Source: Acinetobacter brisouisimilis (GTDB lineage: Bacteria > Pseudomonadota > Gammaproteobacteria > Pseudomonadales > Moraxellaceae). Taken from it: DNA of 39,553 bases. The stretch spans positions 40,007 through 79,559 of the forward strand of contig NZ_KB851212.1 of the NCBI RefSeq assembly GCF_000368265.1, in the 5' to 3' direction. Under the pieces are notes generated by a model. That model did no database searches. It was given only the letters and a program-made list of their open reading frames with translations, and was not told where the DNA came from. A program made the position numbers and the translations under genes. Below are positions 19,386-27,781 of the stretch, one piece after another (the first letter of the stretch is position 1; every line of letters begins with the position of its first letter).

Positions 19386-20084
19386 ATGAAAAAATTGAGT
19401 CTTTTACTGTTGGCTTGGTGTTGTTCGAGTCTTGCTGTGGCTGATGTTGCCAGTTTAAATAGCCAACTCAAACGCCAATATCCCAATCTGAATTTTCAGA
19501 ATATCGCAGCGACTGAAGTGCATGGTATTTATAGCGCTACCCTGGATAAACAAATTGTATATTTAGATGAAGCCGGACAGCATGTCATGCTTGGTAGCAT
19601 GATTCGTCTCAAAGACCAGAAAAATCTGACTCAGAATTTAGTCATACAAAACAACCGTGTGGACTGGCGTAGCCTTCCCTTACAAGATGCGTTAAAACAG
19701 GTTAAAGGCAACGGGCAGCATCAACTGGCGATTTTTGTTGATCCGAATTGCCCTTATTGCAAAAAACTGGAAAAAGAACTCGATAAACTCAATAATGTGA
19801 CGATCTATCGTTTCTTGTATCCGATTCGCCCACAATCGATTGTTTCATCAAAACAAGTCTGGTGTAGTCCAAACCGTAACTACGCCTGGGATAATTTGAT
19901 GGGGCGTGGGTTAATGCCAACAGCAAGTTCGACTTGTGCCAACCCGATTCAGCGTAATTTACAGCTGGGTCAAAAGCTCAAAATTGAAGGTACGCCAGGG
20001 CTTATTTTTGCCAACGGTTATCGCGCGCTAGGCTATACGTCCGCCGAGCAGATTCAGGCATTTTGGCAGCAAAATGGCTTATAA
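19386..20084 (+). CDS. dsbC: Periplasmic disulfide isomerase DsbC-like
   Basis: DsbC corrects wrongly paired disulfides in periplasmic proteins and is kept reduced by DsbD. The 232-residue product has a signal peptide (MKKLSLLLLAWCCSSLAVA, cleavage probably after A19). An N-terminal dimerisation domain (about 20-85) is followed by a thioredoxin-fold domain with active-site CPYC at 122-125 and the cis-proline loop GTPGLIF. A second cysteine pair (VWCSPN and SSTCANP) matches the structural disulfide of DsbC. DsbG is the main alternative, but the CPYC motif and length fit DsbC. It is flanked by terminators, so monocistronic. Confidence 0.92.
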   Translation: MKKLSLLLLAWCCSSLAVADVASLNSQLKRQYPNLNFQNIAATEVHGIYSATLDKQIVYLDEAGQHVMLGSMIRLKDQKNLTQNLVIQNNRVDWRSLPLQDALKQVKGNGQHQLAIFVDPNCPYCKKLEKELDKLNNVTIYRFLYPIRPQSIVSSKQVWCSPNRNYAWDNLMGRGLMPTASSTCANPIQRNLQLGQKLKIEGTPGLIFANGYRALGYTSAEQIQAFWQQNGL

Positions 20085-20096
20085 CTCATACATAAT

Positions 20097-20131
20097 AAAA
20101 TAGCATAGCGCTCACGGGCGCTATGTTATTT
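20097..20131. terminator. Terminator between dsbC and the GlsB-like gene
   Basis: CATAGCGC (20104-20111) pairs with GCGCTATG (20118-20125) around a six-base loop, with A/T-rich flanks on both sides. The T tract is modest. Confidence 0.7.
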
Positions 20132-20142
20132 CAGTTTTTGCT

Positions 20143-20394
20143 TTAGGTATTTTTACGGATAAAGTTATAAATAATTAAAATGACAATCGCACCAATCACC
20201 GAAGCAATAAACCCTGCCGATGAGTGTGCGCCATAAAACCCAAGCATGCGTCCACCATAGGTGGCGATGACTGAACCTGCGATGCCTAACAAGGTGGTGA
20301 CAATAAAGCCTGCTTGGTCATTGCCAGGATATAAAGCACGTGCAATCAAACCTGCAATAAAACCAATAATAATCACAACAATCAGATGCCACAT
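20143..20394 (-). CDS. GlsB/YeaQ/YmgE family small membrane protein
   Basis: This family, once called transglycosylase-associated, comprises very small membrane proteins often induced by stress; no enzymatic role has been shown. The 83-residue product is almost wholly hydrophobic with three helices. It has the family glycine patterns GFIAGLIARALYPG, TTLLGIAGSVIATYGG and GFIASVIGAIVILIIYNFI. AGGAG lies eight bases before the ATG. It is monocistronic between dsbC and hpt. Confidence 0.88.
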   Translation of the reverse strand: MWHLIVVIIIGFIAGLIARALYPGNDQAGFIVTTLLGIAGSVIATYGGRMLGFYGAHSSAGFIASVIGAIVILIIYNFIRKNT

Positions 20395-20499
20395 GCTGTT
20401 GCTCCTTCATTTTGTTATGTGAATACATTAAAAATAGTGTGCAAGATCAATATGACAGGAAATAGCAGATTATTGCGAATTCTCGTTATATTTTGTTAT

Positions 20500-20530
20500 A
20501 AAAAAAGTGGTGTCCTGCACCACTTTTTGA
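20500..20530 (-). terminator. Terminator of hpt
   Basis: An 11-bp stem (AAAAAGTGGTG at 20502-20512 with 20518-20528) has a five-base loop. On the minus strand a T run follows. It is 10 bases after the hpt stop. Confidence 0.92.
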
Positions 20531-20539
20531 TTTTCAAGC

Positions 20540-21067
20540 TTACAGACCAATTTCACCAATAAATGGCAAGTGGCGATATTTTTGATCATAGTCCAAGCCA
20601 TAACCAACAATAAATTTATCTTCTACTTCAAAACCCAAAAACTTCACATCGAGCTCAATTTCACGGCGTGAAGGTTTGCTGACCAAGGTACAGAGTTGAA
20701 TCGAGTTCGGGTTGCGAGTTTGTAACATTTCCATTATTTTGCTTAAGGTGTTGCCTGAGTCAATAATATCTTCAACTACAAGTACATCTTTACCGCGAAT
20801 TTCACCATCAAGATCTTTGAGAATTTTCACATCGCGTGATGAGACTGTTCCGCCACCGTAGCTAGAAACCGTCATAAAGTCGAGCTCATGTGCTTTGGAA
20901 ATTTGACGGCACAAATCTGCCATAAAAATGACTGAACCACGTAGTAGTCCAATCAATACCAGTTCTTTATCACTATGGGCATAGTGAGCATTGATCTGTT
21001 CACCTAGCTCTTTGACTTTGGCTTGAATAGCCTCTTCAGAAATCATTACGCTCAATTGCACAGTCAT
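20540..21067 (-). CDS. hpt: Hypoxanthine phosphoribosyltransferase
   Basis: Hpt salvages hypoxanthine (and to a variable degree guanine) to IMP or GMP using phosphoribosyl pyrophosphate. The 175-residue cytosolic protein has the PRPP-binding signature [14 protein letters not shown], the flexible-loop [11 protein letters not shown] and the C-terminal base-recognition segment [24 protein letters not shown]. It lies downstream of guaD on the same strand, separated by a strong hairpin terminator that ends only about 33 bases before the ATG. The ribosome binding site (TTTAGG) is moderate. Confidence 0.95.
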   Translation of the reverse strand: MTVQLSVMISEEAIQAKVKELGEQINAHYAHSDKELVLIGLLRGSVIFMADLCRQISKAHELDFMTVSSYGGGTVSSRDVKILKDLDGEIRGKDVLVVEDIIDSGNTLSKIMEMLQTRNPNSIQLCTLVSKPSRREIELDVKFLGFEVEDKFIVGYGLDYDQKYRHLPFIGEIGL

Positions 21068-21099
21068 GGGCAGCTACCTAAAAACATCAGTATGTAAAA

Positions 21100-21127
21100 A
21101 GAAAAAAGGTGTTGACCTGCAACACCT
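21100..21127 (-). terminator. Terminator between guaD and hpt, possibly an attenuator
   Basis: AGGTGTTG (21107-21114) pairs with CAACACCT (21120-21127) around a five-base loop. On the minus strand TTTTTTC follows. It lies 130 bases after guaD but within 33 bases of the hpt start, leaving little room for a separate hpt promoter. Confidence 0.85.
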
Positions 21128-21257
21128 CGAATTCATGAGTTAATACTAAAATTTTAAAACAATTTCATGTTTCCTGCATCTGTTCTTGCCCAATAAAATG
21201 TAAGGATCTGATTTTTGTATTTGATTTTATTTAAAAAATCGACCTAAAAAACCAGTT

Positions 21258-22571
21258 TTATTTGCTAAATTTACGCTGTCCGTACACGTAAGTTGCATGG
21301 ATACTGCGGTCATCTCCCATGGTAAAGAGTGCAAATAAACTGTCTTCAATCGATTTGGCACGAGACTGGCGCAGACTTTGTAATGCTGTGGCATTTAAGT
21401 CCAGCACCACAAAGTCAGCCTCTTTACTGACGTTAAAATTTCCGAGTTTATCCTGTAAATCCAGCGCTTTTGCTCCACCCAGTGTGGCGTGATATAGCGA
21501 TTCAAACGCTGAGAGTTTGTTACCTTGTAGCTGCTGAACTTTGTAGGCTTCATTCAGTGTTTGTAGCTGACTGAAGGATGTGCCTGCACCGATGTCTGTA
21601 CCTAGTCCGACTTTGACCTGTTTTTCCCATGTTTTATTTAGTGGGAATAAACCGCTGCCTAAGAACAGGTTTGAGGTTGGGCAAAATGCAATCGTAGAGT
21701 CTGTATCATGCATGCAGTTCCATTCTTCATCTTCCAGATGCACACAATGCGCAAACACCGAACGCTGACCTGTCAACCCATAATGATGATAAACATCCAG
21801 ATATCCCTGACGCTCAGGGAATAGCGATTTGACCCATGCGATTTCATCCTTGTTTTCACTCAAATGCGTATGGACATAGACATCAGGGAATTCCTGTTTT
21901 AACTGCCCTGCTTTTTCCAGTTGTTCAGGTGTTGAAGTCGGTGCAAAGCGTGGGGTAATCGCATATAGCACACGCCCCTGCCCGTGCCATTTCTCGATTA
22001 AGGCTTTGGACTGGTGATAACTGCTGTCTGCTGTATCACACAAACCCTCAGGGGCATGGCGATCCATCATGACCTTGCCTGCAATCAGGCGCATATTAAA
22101 ATTGGCAGCTGCCTCAAACAAGGCATCGACGGATTCAGGATGCACAGTACAGAAAACCAGTGCCGTGGTAGTACCGTTTTTAAGTAATTCCTGAATAAAG
22201 AAATGCGCAATATGCTCGGCATAATTACGATCTTTAAACTGTAGTTCGCTTGGGAATGTATAGGTATTGAGCCAGCTCAAAAGCTGTTCGCCGTATGCAC
22301 CTACCATTTCGGTTTGTGGATAGTGAATGTGAGTGTCAATAAAACCTGGCACAATTAATTGTTCAGGGTAATGTTGAATTTCGACCTGTTTCGGTAAGTG
22401 TGCTTGGGCATCTTGCCACGTGCCAAACCATTTGATTTTTCCATGCTCGCTGATCAGCACGCCATCTTCTAGATAACGAACTTGTTCAGCAATTTCAGAA
22501 GGATGTTGAACCAGTTGTTGGATATCTAAGAAACGACCACGAATGACACTGATAGGAGAACAATTTGACAT
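21258..22571 (-). CDS. guaD: Guanine deaminase
   Basis: This amidohydrolase-fold zinc enzyme converts guanine to xanthine and ammonia, feeding purine breakdown. The 437-residue product from the ATG at 22571 has the metal-binding DTHIHYP motif and later HTHLSE, FAHCVHL and GLGTDIGAG. These supply the remaining metal and catalytic residues and match guanine deaminases rather than cytosine or adenosine deaminases. A longer reading would add 14 unconserved residues. Its neighbour hpt competes for the same base pool. A weak promoter (TACAAT) lies about 40 bases upstream. Confidence 0.93.
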   Translation of the reverse strand: MSNCSPISVIRGRFLDIQQLVQHPSEIAEQVRYLEDGVLISEHGKIKWFGTWQDAQAHLPKQVEIQHYPEQLIVPGFIDTHIHYPQTEMVGAYGEQLLSWLNTYTFPSELQFKDRNYAEHIAHFFIQELLKNGTTTALVFCTVHPESVDALFEAAANFNMRLIAGKVMMDRHAPEGLCDTADSSYHQSKALIEKWHGQGRVLYAITPRFAPTSTPEQLEKAGQLKQEFPDVYVHTHLSENKDEIAWVKSLFPERQGYLDVYHHYGLTGQRSVFAHCVHLEDEEWNCMHDTDSTIAFCPTSNLFLGSGLFPLNKTWEKQVKVGLGTDIGAGTSFSQLQTLNEAYKVQQLQGNKLSAFESLYHATLGGAKALDLQDKLGNFNVSKEADFVVLDLNATALQSLRQSRAKSIEDSLFALFTMGDDRSIHATYVYGQRKFSK

Positions 22572-22647
22572 GGAAAACCTGCTTTTTACTTTTTTCGAGT
22601 GATTGTAACGCATTTGTACAATAACTTGAAAACCTGATTATGTGCCA

Positions 22648-22674
22648 TAAAAAATGGGTAGTTTTGCTACCCAT
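22648..22674 (-). terminator. Terminator of the TerC/Alx gene
   Basis: ATGGGTAG (22654-22661) pairs with CTACCCAT (22667-22674) with a five-base loop. Six Ts follow on the minus strand. It lies about 110 bases after the stop codon. Confidence 0.88.
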
Positions 22675-22782
22675 AAAATTTGGCTTTAAAATTTTTGATT
22701 GAAGCAAAAATTGTTCCATTTCAAACAGACTTATGGGTGAATAGAATGAAATCCACCTAATTACTCGATTGAAATGAACACT

Positions 22783-23733
22783 TTATTTTAATTTTTTCTC
22801 ATGGTGGAGTGACAGTAATGCGGTTATTGCGAGCACTAAAATGATAAAATCCAGTGAAATCCAGATCGGTAAGTGTATGACATCTAGCATTAGCATTTTG
22901 CCCCCAATAAATAACAGGATAATCCCCAAGCCGTAGGGCAAATAATGCATTTTCTCTGCCGCACCTGCCAGCAGGAAAAACATGGCGCGTAAACCCAGAA
23001 TTGCCATCAGGTTAGCACTCAGTACAATAAACGGATCGCTTGTGACAGCGAAAATTGCAGGAATGGAATCGACTGCAAAAATCACATCGGAAAATTCAAC
23101 CAAAATCAGCACTACAAATAATGGCGTGATCCAGCATTTCCCTTGCTCATAAACGACAAAGTGGTTGTCACGTAGGGTTGAGGTAATTGGGACATGCTTG
23201 CGTAGCCACTTGAGTAAGCGCATGTCTTCAATGTTAGCGTCGTCATCTTGCCCTTTGAGGAATTTAAAGCCTGTATAAACCAAGAATGCACCGAAGATAT
23301 ACAGAACCCATGCAAACTCTTGCACTAGCCATGCACCAATAAAAATAAATACAGTACGCAATACAATCGCACCCAGTACGCCGTAGAGCAGGACTTTACG
23401 TTGCAGTGCAGGTGGAATGGAAAATGCTGAAAAAATCATCAGCCAGACAAAGACATTGTCAATTGCGAGCGATTTTTCCAGTAAGTAACCTGAAAGGTAT
23501 TCAAGGGTTTTTTGATTGGCAATCGCTACAGAAGTGGTCTGTTCTAAGTACAGCCATAATCCGCCTGCAAATAGCATGGCCACCGACACCCATGCGATAC
23601 TCCAGTAGGCTGCCTGCCTGAGAGGAACATGGTCAGATTTGTTGTTTTTAAAGCCGATAAAATCGATCATCAGCATGATGGCTACAATGCCAAAAAATGC
23701 CAGATAGAGTCCGAGACTACCAATAGATTGCAT
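22783..23733 (-). CDS. alx: TerC/Alx family membrane protein, probable Mn2+ exporter
   Basis: TerC-family proteins are multi-span inner-membrane proteins; E. coli Alx is a manganese-related transporter controlled by a Mn2+ and pH riboswitch. The 316-residue product has about eight or nine hydrophobic helices. It has the family acidic motifs LLEKSLAIDNVFVWLMIF (about residues 85-102) and VEFSDVIFAVDSIPAIFAVT, whose aspartates and glutamate probably bind metal. The 5' leader holds a yybP-ykoY riboswitch with a terminator platform, which supports a manganese role. The ribosome binding site GAGGAG lies near the ATG at 23733. Tellurite resistance, the historic name, is not implied. Confidence 0.88.
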   Translation of the reverse strand: MQSIGSLGLYLAFFGIVAIMLMIDFIGFKNNKSDHVPLRQAAYWSIAWVSVAMLFAGGLWLYLEQTTSVAIANQKTLEYLSGYLLEKSLAIDNVFVWLMIFSAFSIPPALQRKVLLYGVLGAIVLRTVFIFIGAWLVQEFAWVLYIFGAFLVYTGFKFLKGQDDDANIEDMRLLKWLRKHVPITSTLRDNHFVVYEQGKCWITPLFVVLILVEFSDVIFAVDSIPAIFAVTSDPFIVLSANLMAILGLRAMFFLLAGAAEKMHYLPYGLGIILLFIGGKMLMLDVIHLPIWISLDFIILVLAITALLSLHHEKKLK

Positions 23734-23778
23734 GAGTTATTCTCCTCATCATCTGGCAATCGTCTCGTTTTCTTACAT

Positions 23779-23835
23779 AAAAAAACCTTGACCTGCTGCC
23801 AGATGAAAAAACATCTGTGTCAACATGATCAAGGT
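23779..23835 (-). terminator. Expression-platform terminator of the Mn2+ riboswitch
   Basis: On the minus strand ACCUUGA (23829-23835) pairs with UCAAGGU (23785-23791). Inner stems UGUUG/CAGCA and CAGAUG/CAUCUG close a U6 loop, and seven Us follow. The 5' arm reuses the 3' strand of the aptamer closing stem, so aptamer and terminator exclude each other. Confidence 0.85.
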
Positions 23836-23960
23836 CTTGCCTACACCATACAGGGTATAGTGCTCAGATACCGACTTTTTGCAAAGTGTATTGACGATAC
23901 CTGACACGTAACATTTTGCTATGATGCAAGTGCTACGTTTGGAGGAGGCTACTCCCCTTG
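23830..23960 (-). ncRNA. yybP-ykoY (Mn2+) riboswitch aptamer
   Basis: The minus-strand leader of the TerC gene contains the conserved yybP-ykoY blocks in order: GGGGAGUAGC, CGUCAAUACAC, then a GCACUAU segment and GGCAAGACC. CAAGG (23956-23960) and CCUUG (23830-23834) can form the closing P1 stem. This motif class binds Mn2+ and usually switches on Mn export genes. Because P1 shares bases with the downstream terminator, metal binding should allow read-through. No covariance model was run. Confidence 0.9.
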
Positions 23961-24077
23961 TCAAACTTAATTTTGCATTAGGGATAGAGTATTATTCATC
24001 CCAATGTTTGAGTAGCATGCCATAGTTCTTCTCGATGTGCAATTTGTACGCAGCATTGAAATGTAAGGGGTGAAATC

Positions 24078-24599
24078 ATGACGGAACCACAATTATTTAT
24101 CGTGTTGCTGGGTGGGAAGCATGCGCAGGCACGTGTCGAGGTCCATGATATTATCCCTGTGATTTATCCCCAACTTGAAAAAAGTTATCCACAGTTGAAG
24201 CAGCGCTGGTTTGGTGTACCTCAGGGTTTGCATATTGATGCATGGATGTGTGTTCATGGAGTGCAGTATCAAGGGGTGAATTATCGGGTTGAAATCGTCC
24301 CTTACTCTAAGCCGATGCGTAGCCAGTTAAAACTTTATCTGATCAATCTCGGCGCGTATCTGACTGGTGAATTTGGTGAATTTCATCGCTATGTTGTGGT
24401 CGCGGGGATGAGCCCTGCCGATGCCCGACAGCAAGGTAAATTACATATTGAACAGCACTGGCATAAAGCCCATACCGATGCCGTGATTGATATTGATGAG
24501 TGTCTGGCTTTAGATTTAATCGATGGCTATGCCGTCCATCTGGTACAGGGTAATTTCAAAGAGAATCATTTTGAAAATACCTATATTGTTTTAGATTGA
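24078..24599 (+). CDS. DUF1543 domain-containing protein
   Basis: The 173-residue product opens with LFIVLLGGKHAQARVEVHDI, typical of DUF1543. The middle contains two similar-looking blocks (around residues 10-80 and 95-170), consistent with a duplicated small domain. No signal peptide or membrane helix is visible, so it is probably cytosolic. No catalytic motif is recognised and no function is known to me. A good ribosome binding site (AAGGGG) precedes the ATG. It is divergent from the riboswitch-controlled TerC gene. A perfect DnaA box lies by chance or otherwise at 24185-24193. Confidence 0.8.
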   Translation: MTEPQLFIVLLGGKHAQARVEVHDIIPVIYPQLEKSYPQLKQRWFGVPQGLHIDAWMCVHGVQYQGVNYRVEIVPYSKPMRSQLKLYLINLGAYLTGEFGEFHRYVVVAGMSPADARQQGKLHIEQHWHKAHTDAVIDIDECLALDLIDGYAVHLVQGNFKENHFENTYIVLD

Positions 24600-24675
24600 A
24601 ATCTTTCAATAAATTGTCATATGACTGAAACGATTTTGTCATTTTGATATTTTAGATTAAAAAGAAAAAATCCAG

Positions 24676-24722
24676 AAAAAAGCAAGGCGCTGATTGGGAG
24701 AGTCAGTGCCTTGCTTTTTTAT
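24676..24722. terminator. Bidirectional terminator after the DUF1543 gene
   Basis: A long stem (24676-24693 with 24703-24720, one mismatch) carries A and T runs on the two sides. It serves both the DUF1543 gene and the convergent PAP2 gene. Confidence 0.92.
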
Positions 24723-24749
24723 TTTTAGAATGCTTAATGAAGTATCAGA

Positions 24750-25352
24750 TTATTTTACCCAGCCTCGAGTGAGCAATGGTTTGCAGACAATTTGGTAGAG
24801 TTGGGTAATGAACTGTAGGATGCGTTCTCCAAAAATTTTCCATAGCCAAATTCCGAAAATATTGACTATAAGTGCGATACAAAAGGCACCGAGCATGTCC
24901 ATTGGAAAGTGTACACCTAAATACACCCGTGACCACGCTACTAAAGCGGCCAGTACTAACAACAAACTGCCCGCAAACTTTCGCCCAGAAAACCAGTAGG
25001 ATAATGCAATGGTGCTAAAAATCAGCATGTGATCACTTGGAAAAGACGCATCTGGCGCATGCTGAATAAAGGTGTGACCAACATGTATCATGAATGGTCT
25101 TGGATGGAAGTAAATCTGGGAAATAATAAAACCAGTGCCGAGTGCAATTGCCGTAAAAAATACCGCTTTAAAAGCGCGCTCTTTGAGTGCTTTATCACCT
25201 AAAAACCATAAAAGCAGTAAAAATAAAATCAGTAAATAAAACGTATCGTTGGCAATAAAAATCGCCAGATCAATCATGCTATTGCTGGCATGTTGTGGTG
25301 CATTGATTTTCGCGAACCACGCTAAATTGAGCGCTTCTAGAGACATGCTCAT
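24750..25352 (-). CDS. PAP2 family membrane phosphatase, BcrC-like (paralogue 1)
   Basis: PAP2-type membrane phosphatases of the BcrC group remove a phosphate from undecaprenyl pyrophosphate so the carrier lipid can be re-used in wall synthesis. The 200-residue product has about five hydrophobic helices and the three PAP2 motifs: HPRPF (about residue 87), SFPSDHM with the catalytic histidine, and SRVYLGVHFPMDMLGA with the second histidine and aspartate. GAGG lies eight bases upstream of the ATG at 25352. A paralogue lies beyond mpl at 27033. The exact substrate (Und-PP or another lipid phosphate) is inferred from family. Confidence 0.87.
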   Translation of the reverse strand: MSMSLEALNLAWFAKINAPQHASNSMIDLAIFIANDTFYLLILFLLLLWFLGDKALKERAFKAVFFTAIALGTGFIISQIYFHPRPFMIHVGHTFIQHAPDASFPSDHMLIFSTIALSYWFSGRKFAGSLLLVLAALVAWSRVYLGVHFPMDMLGAFCIALIVNIFGIWLWKIFGERILQFITQLYQIVCKPLLTRGWVK

Positions 25353-25480
25353 ATATCAGGCCTCGAATTAAATTGCGCTATGATAAAGATGTGACCTTAA
25401 GAGAAAGAAATAGAAAAGTTACAGTTTTGTAATTTTTAATTATTATGGGTTGTATATAGATTTGATGGCTAATAATGAGT

Positions 25481-25510
25481 CAAAAGCAGCATCTTAAGAT
25501 ACTGCTTTTG
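25481..25510 (-). terminator. Palindrome after mpl, probable weak terminator
   Basis: A 30-bp near-perfect palindrome (CAAAAGCAG and CTGCTTTTG arms, centre ATCTTAAGAT) ends 18 bases after the mpl stop. Its T tract is short (TTTTG), so termination may be partial. Confidence 0.55.
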
Positions 25511-25527
25511 ATTAAAAATATTGTGGG

Positions 25528-26895
25528 TTACTTGGCTTTTAACGCAGCAATCAGTTTTTGGTGTAAACCACCAAAACCGCCATTTGACATAATCACCACC
25601 GCATCGCCCTCACCTGCTTGCTGACAAATCGTGGTAATGATTTGCTCTAGAGAACGCGCAACGACAGCATGGTTTGATGCAGCATCCACTACAGGCTGCA
25701 AATCCCAGTCCAAACCTTCGGGCTGATACCAAATCACTGCATCGGCTAAGCGTGCCGACTGAGCCAGTTGATCTTTATGACTGCCCATACGCATGGTGTT
25801 AGAACGTGGCTCAATAATTGCCCAGAGTTTACGTTTGCCCAAGCGTTTGCGTGCGCCGTCTAGTGTGGTTTCAATCGCTGTTGGATGATGGGCAAAGTCA
25901 TCATAAACTTCGATACCATGCACCGTGTCGAGTAATTCCATACGCCGCTTAACTCCACCAAAACATGACAATGCTGCACAGGCTTGTTCAATCGAAACAC
26001 CAACATGTTCCGCTGCAGCAATGGTCGCCAGTGCATTGGCAACACTATGCTGCCCTGTCATGTTCCACTGCACTTCAGCTTTCAGTTCGCCGTGTTGCAG
26101 CACTTTAAAATGACTACCATCGGCTGAAACCAGTTCGGCAGAAAGTTCCACTTGCTCATTGGCTGCAAGGCTGGTACGTACTACAGGTGTCCAACATCCC
26201 ATTTCCAGTACAGTATCAATATTGGTTTCGGTAATGGGTGCAATAATGCGCCCTTCACTTGGAATGGTACGAACCAAGTGATGGAACTGCTTTTGAATCG
26301 CGGCCAAATCATCAAAAATATCGGCATGGTCAAATTCAAGGTTATTTAAAATCGCTGTTTTTGGGTGGTAATGTACGAACTTGGAACGTTTGTCGAAAAA
26401 TGCCGAATCGTATTCATCGGCTTCGACACAGAAGTATTTGCCACCGCCCAAACGCGCACTTTGACTAAAACCGAGTGGTACACCACCAATCAGAAATCCT
26501 GGATTTAAACCTGCCTGATCCAGTACCCATGCCAGCATGGTCGTGGTGGTGGTTTTACCGTGTGTTCCTGCAACACCGAGGACATGTTTGCCTTGCAACA
26601 CATGATCTGCCAAGAACTGTGGACCTGAAATATACGGTAAACCCGCATTGAGCATGTATTCAACGGCATCAATGCCGCGTTTCATGGCATTACCCACGAT
26701 CACCAAGTCAGGATGTGGCTGTAAATGGCTACGATCATAGCCTTGCATTAAGGTAATGCCTGCATTTTCCAGTTGAGTTGACATGGGCGGGTAAACATTT
26801 TGGTCTGACCCTGTAACGGTATGCCCAAGATCACGAGCTAACAGTGCCAATGACCCCATAAAAGTGCCGCAAATACCCAAAATATGCAGATGCAT
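25528..26895 (-). CDS. mpl: UDP-N-acetylmuramate:L-alanyl-gamma-D-glutamyl-meso-diaminopimelate ligase
   Basis: Mpl attaches recycled murein tripeptide directly to UDP-MurNAc, linking wall turnover to wall synthesis in the cytoplasm. The 455-residue product is a Mur-ligase: an N-terminal Rossmann-like domain (MHLHILGICGTFMG), the ATP loop GTHGKTT at 110-116, the central VEADEYDSAFFDKRSKF segment characteristic of Mpl, and the C-terminal IEPRSNTMRMG. MurC is the nearest alternative, but VEADEYDSAFFDKRSKF and the start MHLHILGICGTFM identify Mpl. It is flanked by two PAP2 paralogues on the same strand. An extended -10 (TGCTATGGT) is visible upstream. Confidence 0.95.
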   Translation of the reverse strand: MHLHILGICGTFMGSLALLARDLGHTVTGSDQNVYPPMSTQLENAGITLMQGYDRSHLQPHPDLVIVGNAMKRGIDAVEYMLNAGLPYISGPQFLADHVLQGKHVLGVAGTHGKTTTTTMLAWVLDQAGLNPGFLIGGVPLGFSQSARLGGGKYFCVEADEYDSAFFDKRSKFVHYHPKTAILNNLEFDHADIFDDLAAIQKQFHHLVRTIPSEGRIIAPITETNIDTVLEMGCWTPVVRTSLAANEQVELSAELVSADGSHFKVLQHGELKAEVQWNMTGQHSVANALATIAAAEHVGVSIEQACAALSCFGGVKRRMELLDTVHGIEVYDDFAHHPTAIETTLDGARKRLGKRKLWAIIEPRSNTMRMGSHKDQLAQSARLADAVIWYQPEGLDWDLQPVVDAASNHAVVARSLEQIITTICQQAGEGDAVVIMSNGGFGGLHQKLIAALKAK

Positions 26896-27032
26896 AACTC
26901 GCCTACTCCACTGTTTCCGATATGCTGAATCGTGTGTTTATTTGAAATTATTGGCAACCATAGCAAGGCTGTATTTGAAAAGATAGTCAAAAAACGTGAG
27001 AACTTGTACGGGTTTGCCAAGAGGATTGGACT

Positions 27033-27566
27033 TTAGCCAATCCAGCGTGGATATTTTTTGAGAGCTTGATAGGCTACAAAATTTAAGCCCAGTGCGATCA
27101 GCAATGCACCCAAAATATCAAAGGGAAAATGCACACCCAGATAAATTCGTGACCAGCCCACCGCGAATGCTGCCAGCAACAAGCCACAGCCAATCCAGAA
27201 TTTGGATGAAAAACAGTAAGCAAACGCAATCGTACTCATCACCAGCATATGGCTACTTGGAAATGAGTTGTTATTGGAATGTCGAATATAATTTTCGCTT
27301 AAGCCGAGAGTAAATGGACGTGGAAAATCAAAAGTATGATCAAAGATATAATTTAAAATAGAGGCACAAAGTGTCAGTACCAATGCTTTAATAAAGAGTA
27401 CAGGATAACTTTTTCTGAGTGCCATACTAAACAGCAAAATGACCGCCAAAATTGTGGTGAGATAATGCGAGAAAAATAAGGCAGCGCTTAAAGCAAATTC
27501 AGAATGACGTCCTGTCATATAAATCATTTTAAATAAATCATAATTAAGCTGTGTCAGATTCAACAT
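27033..27566 (-). CDS. PAP2 family membrane phosphatase, BcrC-like (paralogue 2)
   Basis: This is a second lipid-phosphate phosphatase of the PAP2 family. It has the same motif set as the gene at 24750: FPRPF, SFPSSHM with the catalytic histidine, and SRIYLGVHFPFDILGA. The chosen start (27566, MLNLTQLNYDLF) aligns with the N terminus of paralogue 1 and gives 177 residues. An upstream in-frame ATG at 27602 would add 12 residues, and neither has a clear ribosome binding site. About five hydrophobic helices are present. The two copies bracket mpl and probably arose by duplication. PSDH in copy 1 is PSSH here, a substitution common in the superfamily. Confidence 0.85.
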   Translation of the reverse strand: MLNLTQLNYDLFKMIYMTGRHSEFALSAALFFSHYLTTILAVILLFSMALRKSYPVLFIKALVLTLCASILNYIFDHTFDFPRPFTLGLSENYIRHSNNNSFPSSHMLVMSTIAFAYCFSSKFWIGCGLLLAAFAVGWSRIYLGVHFPFDILGALLIALGLNFVAYQALKKYPRWIG

Positions 27567-27781
27567 TTTTCGGCAATGACCCAATAAATTTTCTGTGTGC
27601 ATTTTAAGGGATTTATCAGGATGATGCTTTAAACAAAAATCCTATAAAGATCTTTCTCAGATAACATGCTGATTTTAATATTTTTAAATGTATTGCAGGT
27701 ATCTTAATGCGCTGAGAAATCATGACATGATTTTCGTAAAACTATAATATAAATCAGAATCGTTTATTTGGAATTGACATT

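Noticed and set aside
23629..23904. Plus-strand 91-codon frame over the TerC start and riboswitch
   Set aside because: It is antisense to a certain gene and a structured RNA. The translation has no recognisable features.
24185..24193. Perfect DnaA box in the DUF1543 gene
   Set aside because: It is a single 9-mer inside coding sequence with no companion boxes. One such match is expected by chance in a window of this size and composition.
27023..27043. GGATTGG/CCAATCC hairpin around the stop of PAP2 paralogue 2
   Set aside because: It has no T tract. The stop codon lies in the loop, which is curious, but termination is not supported.
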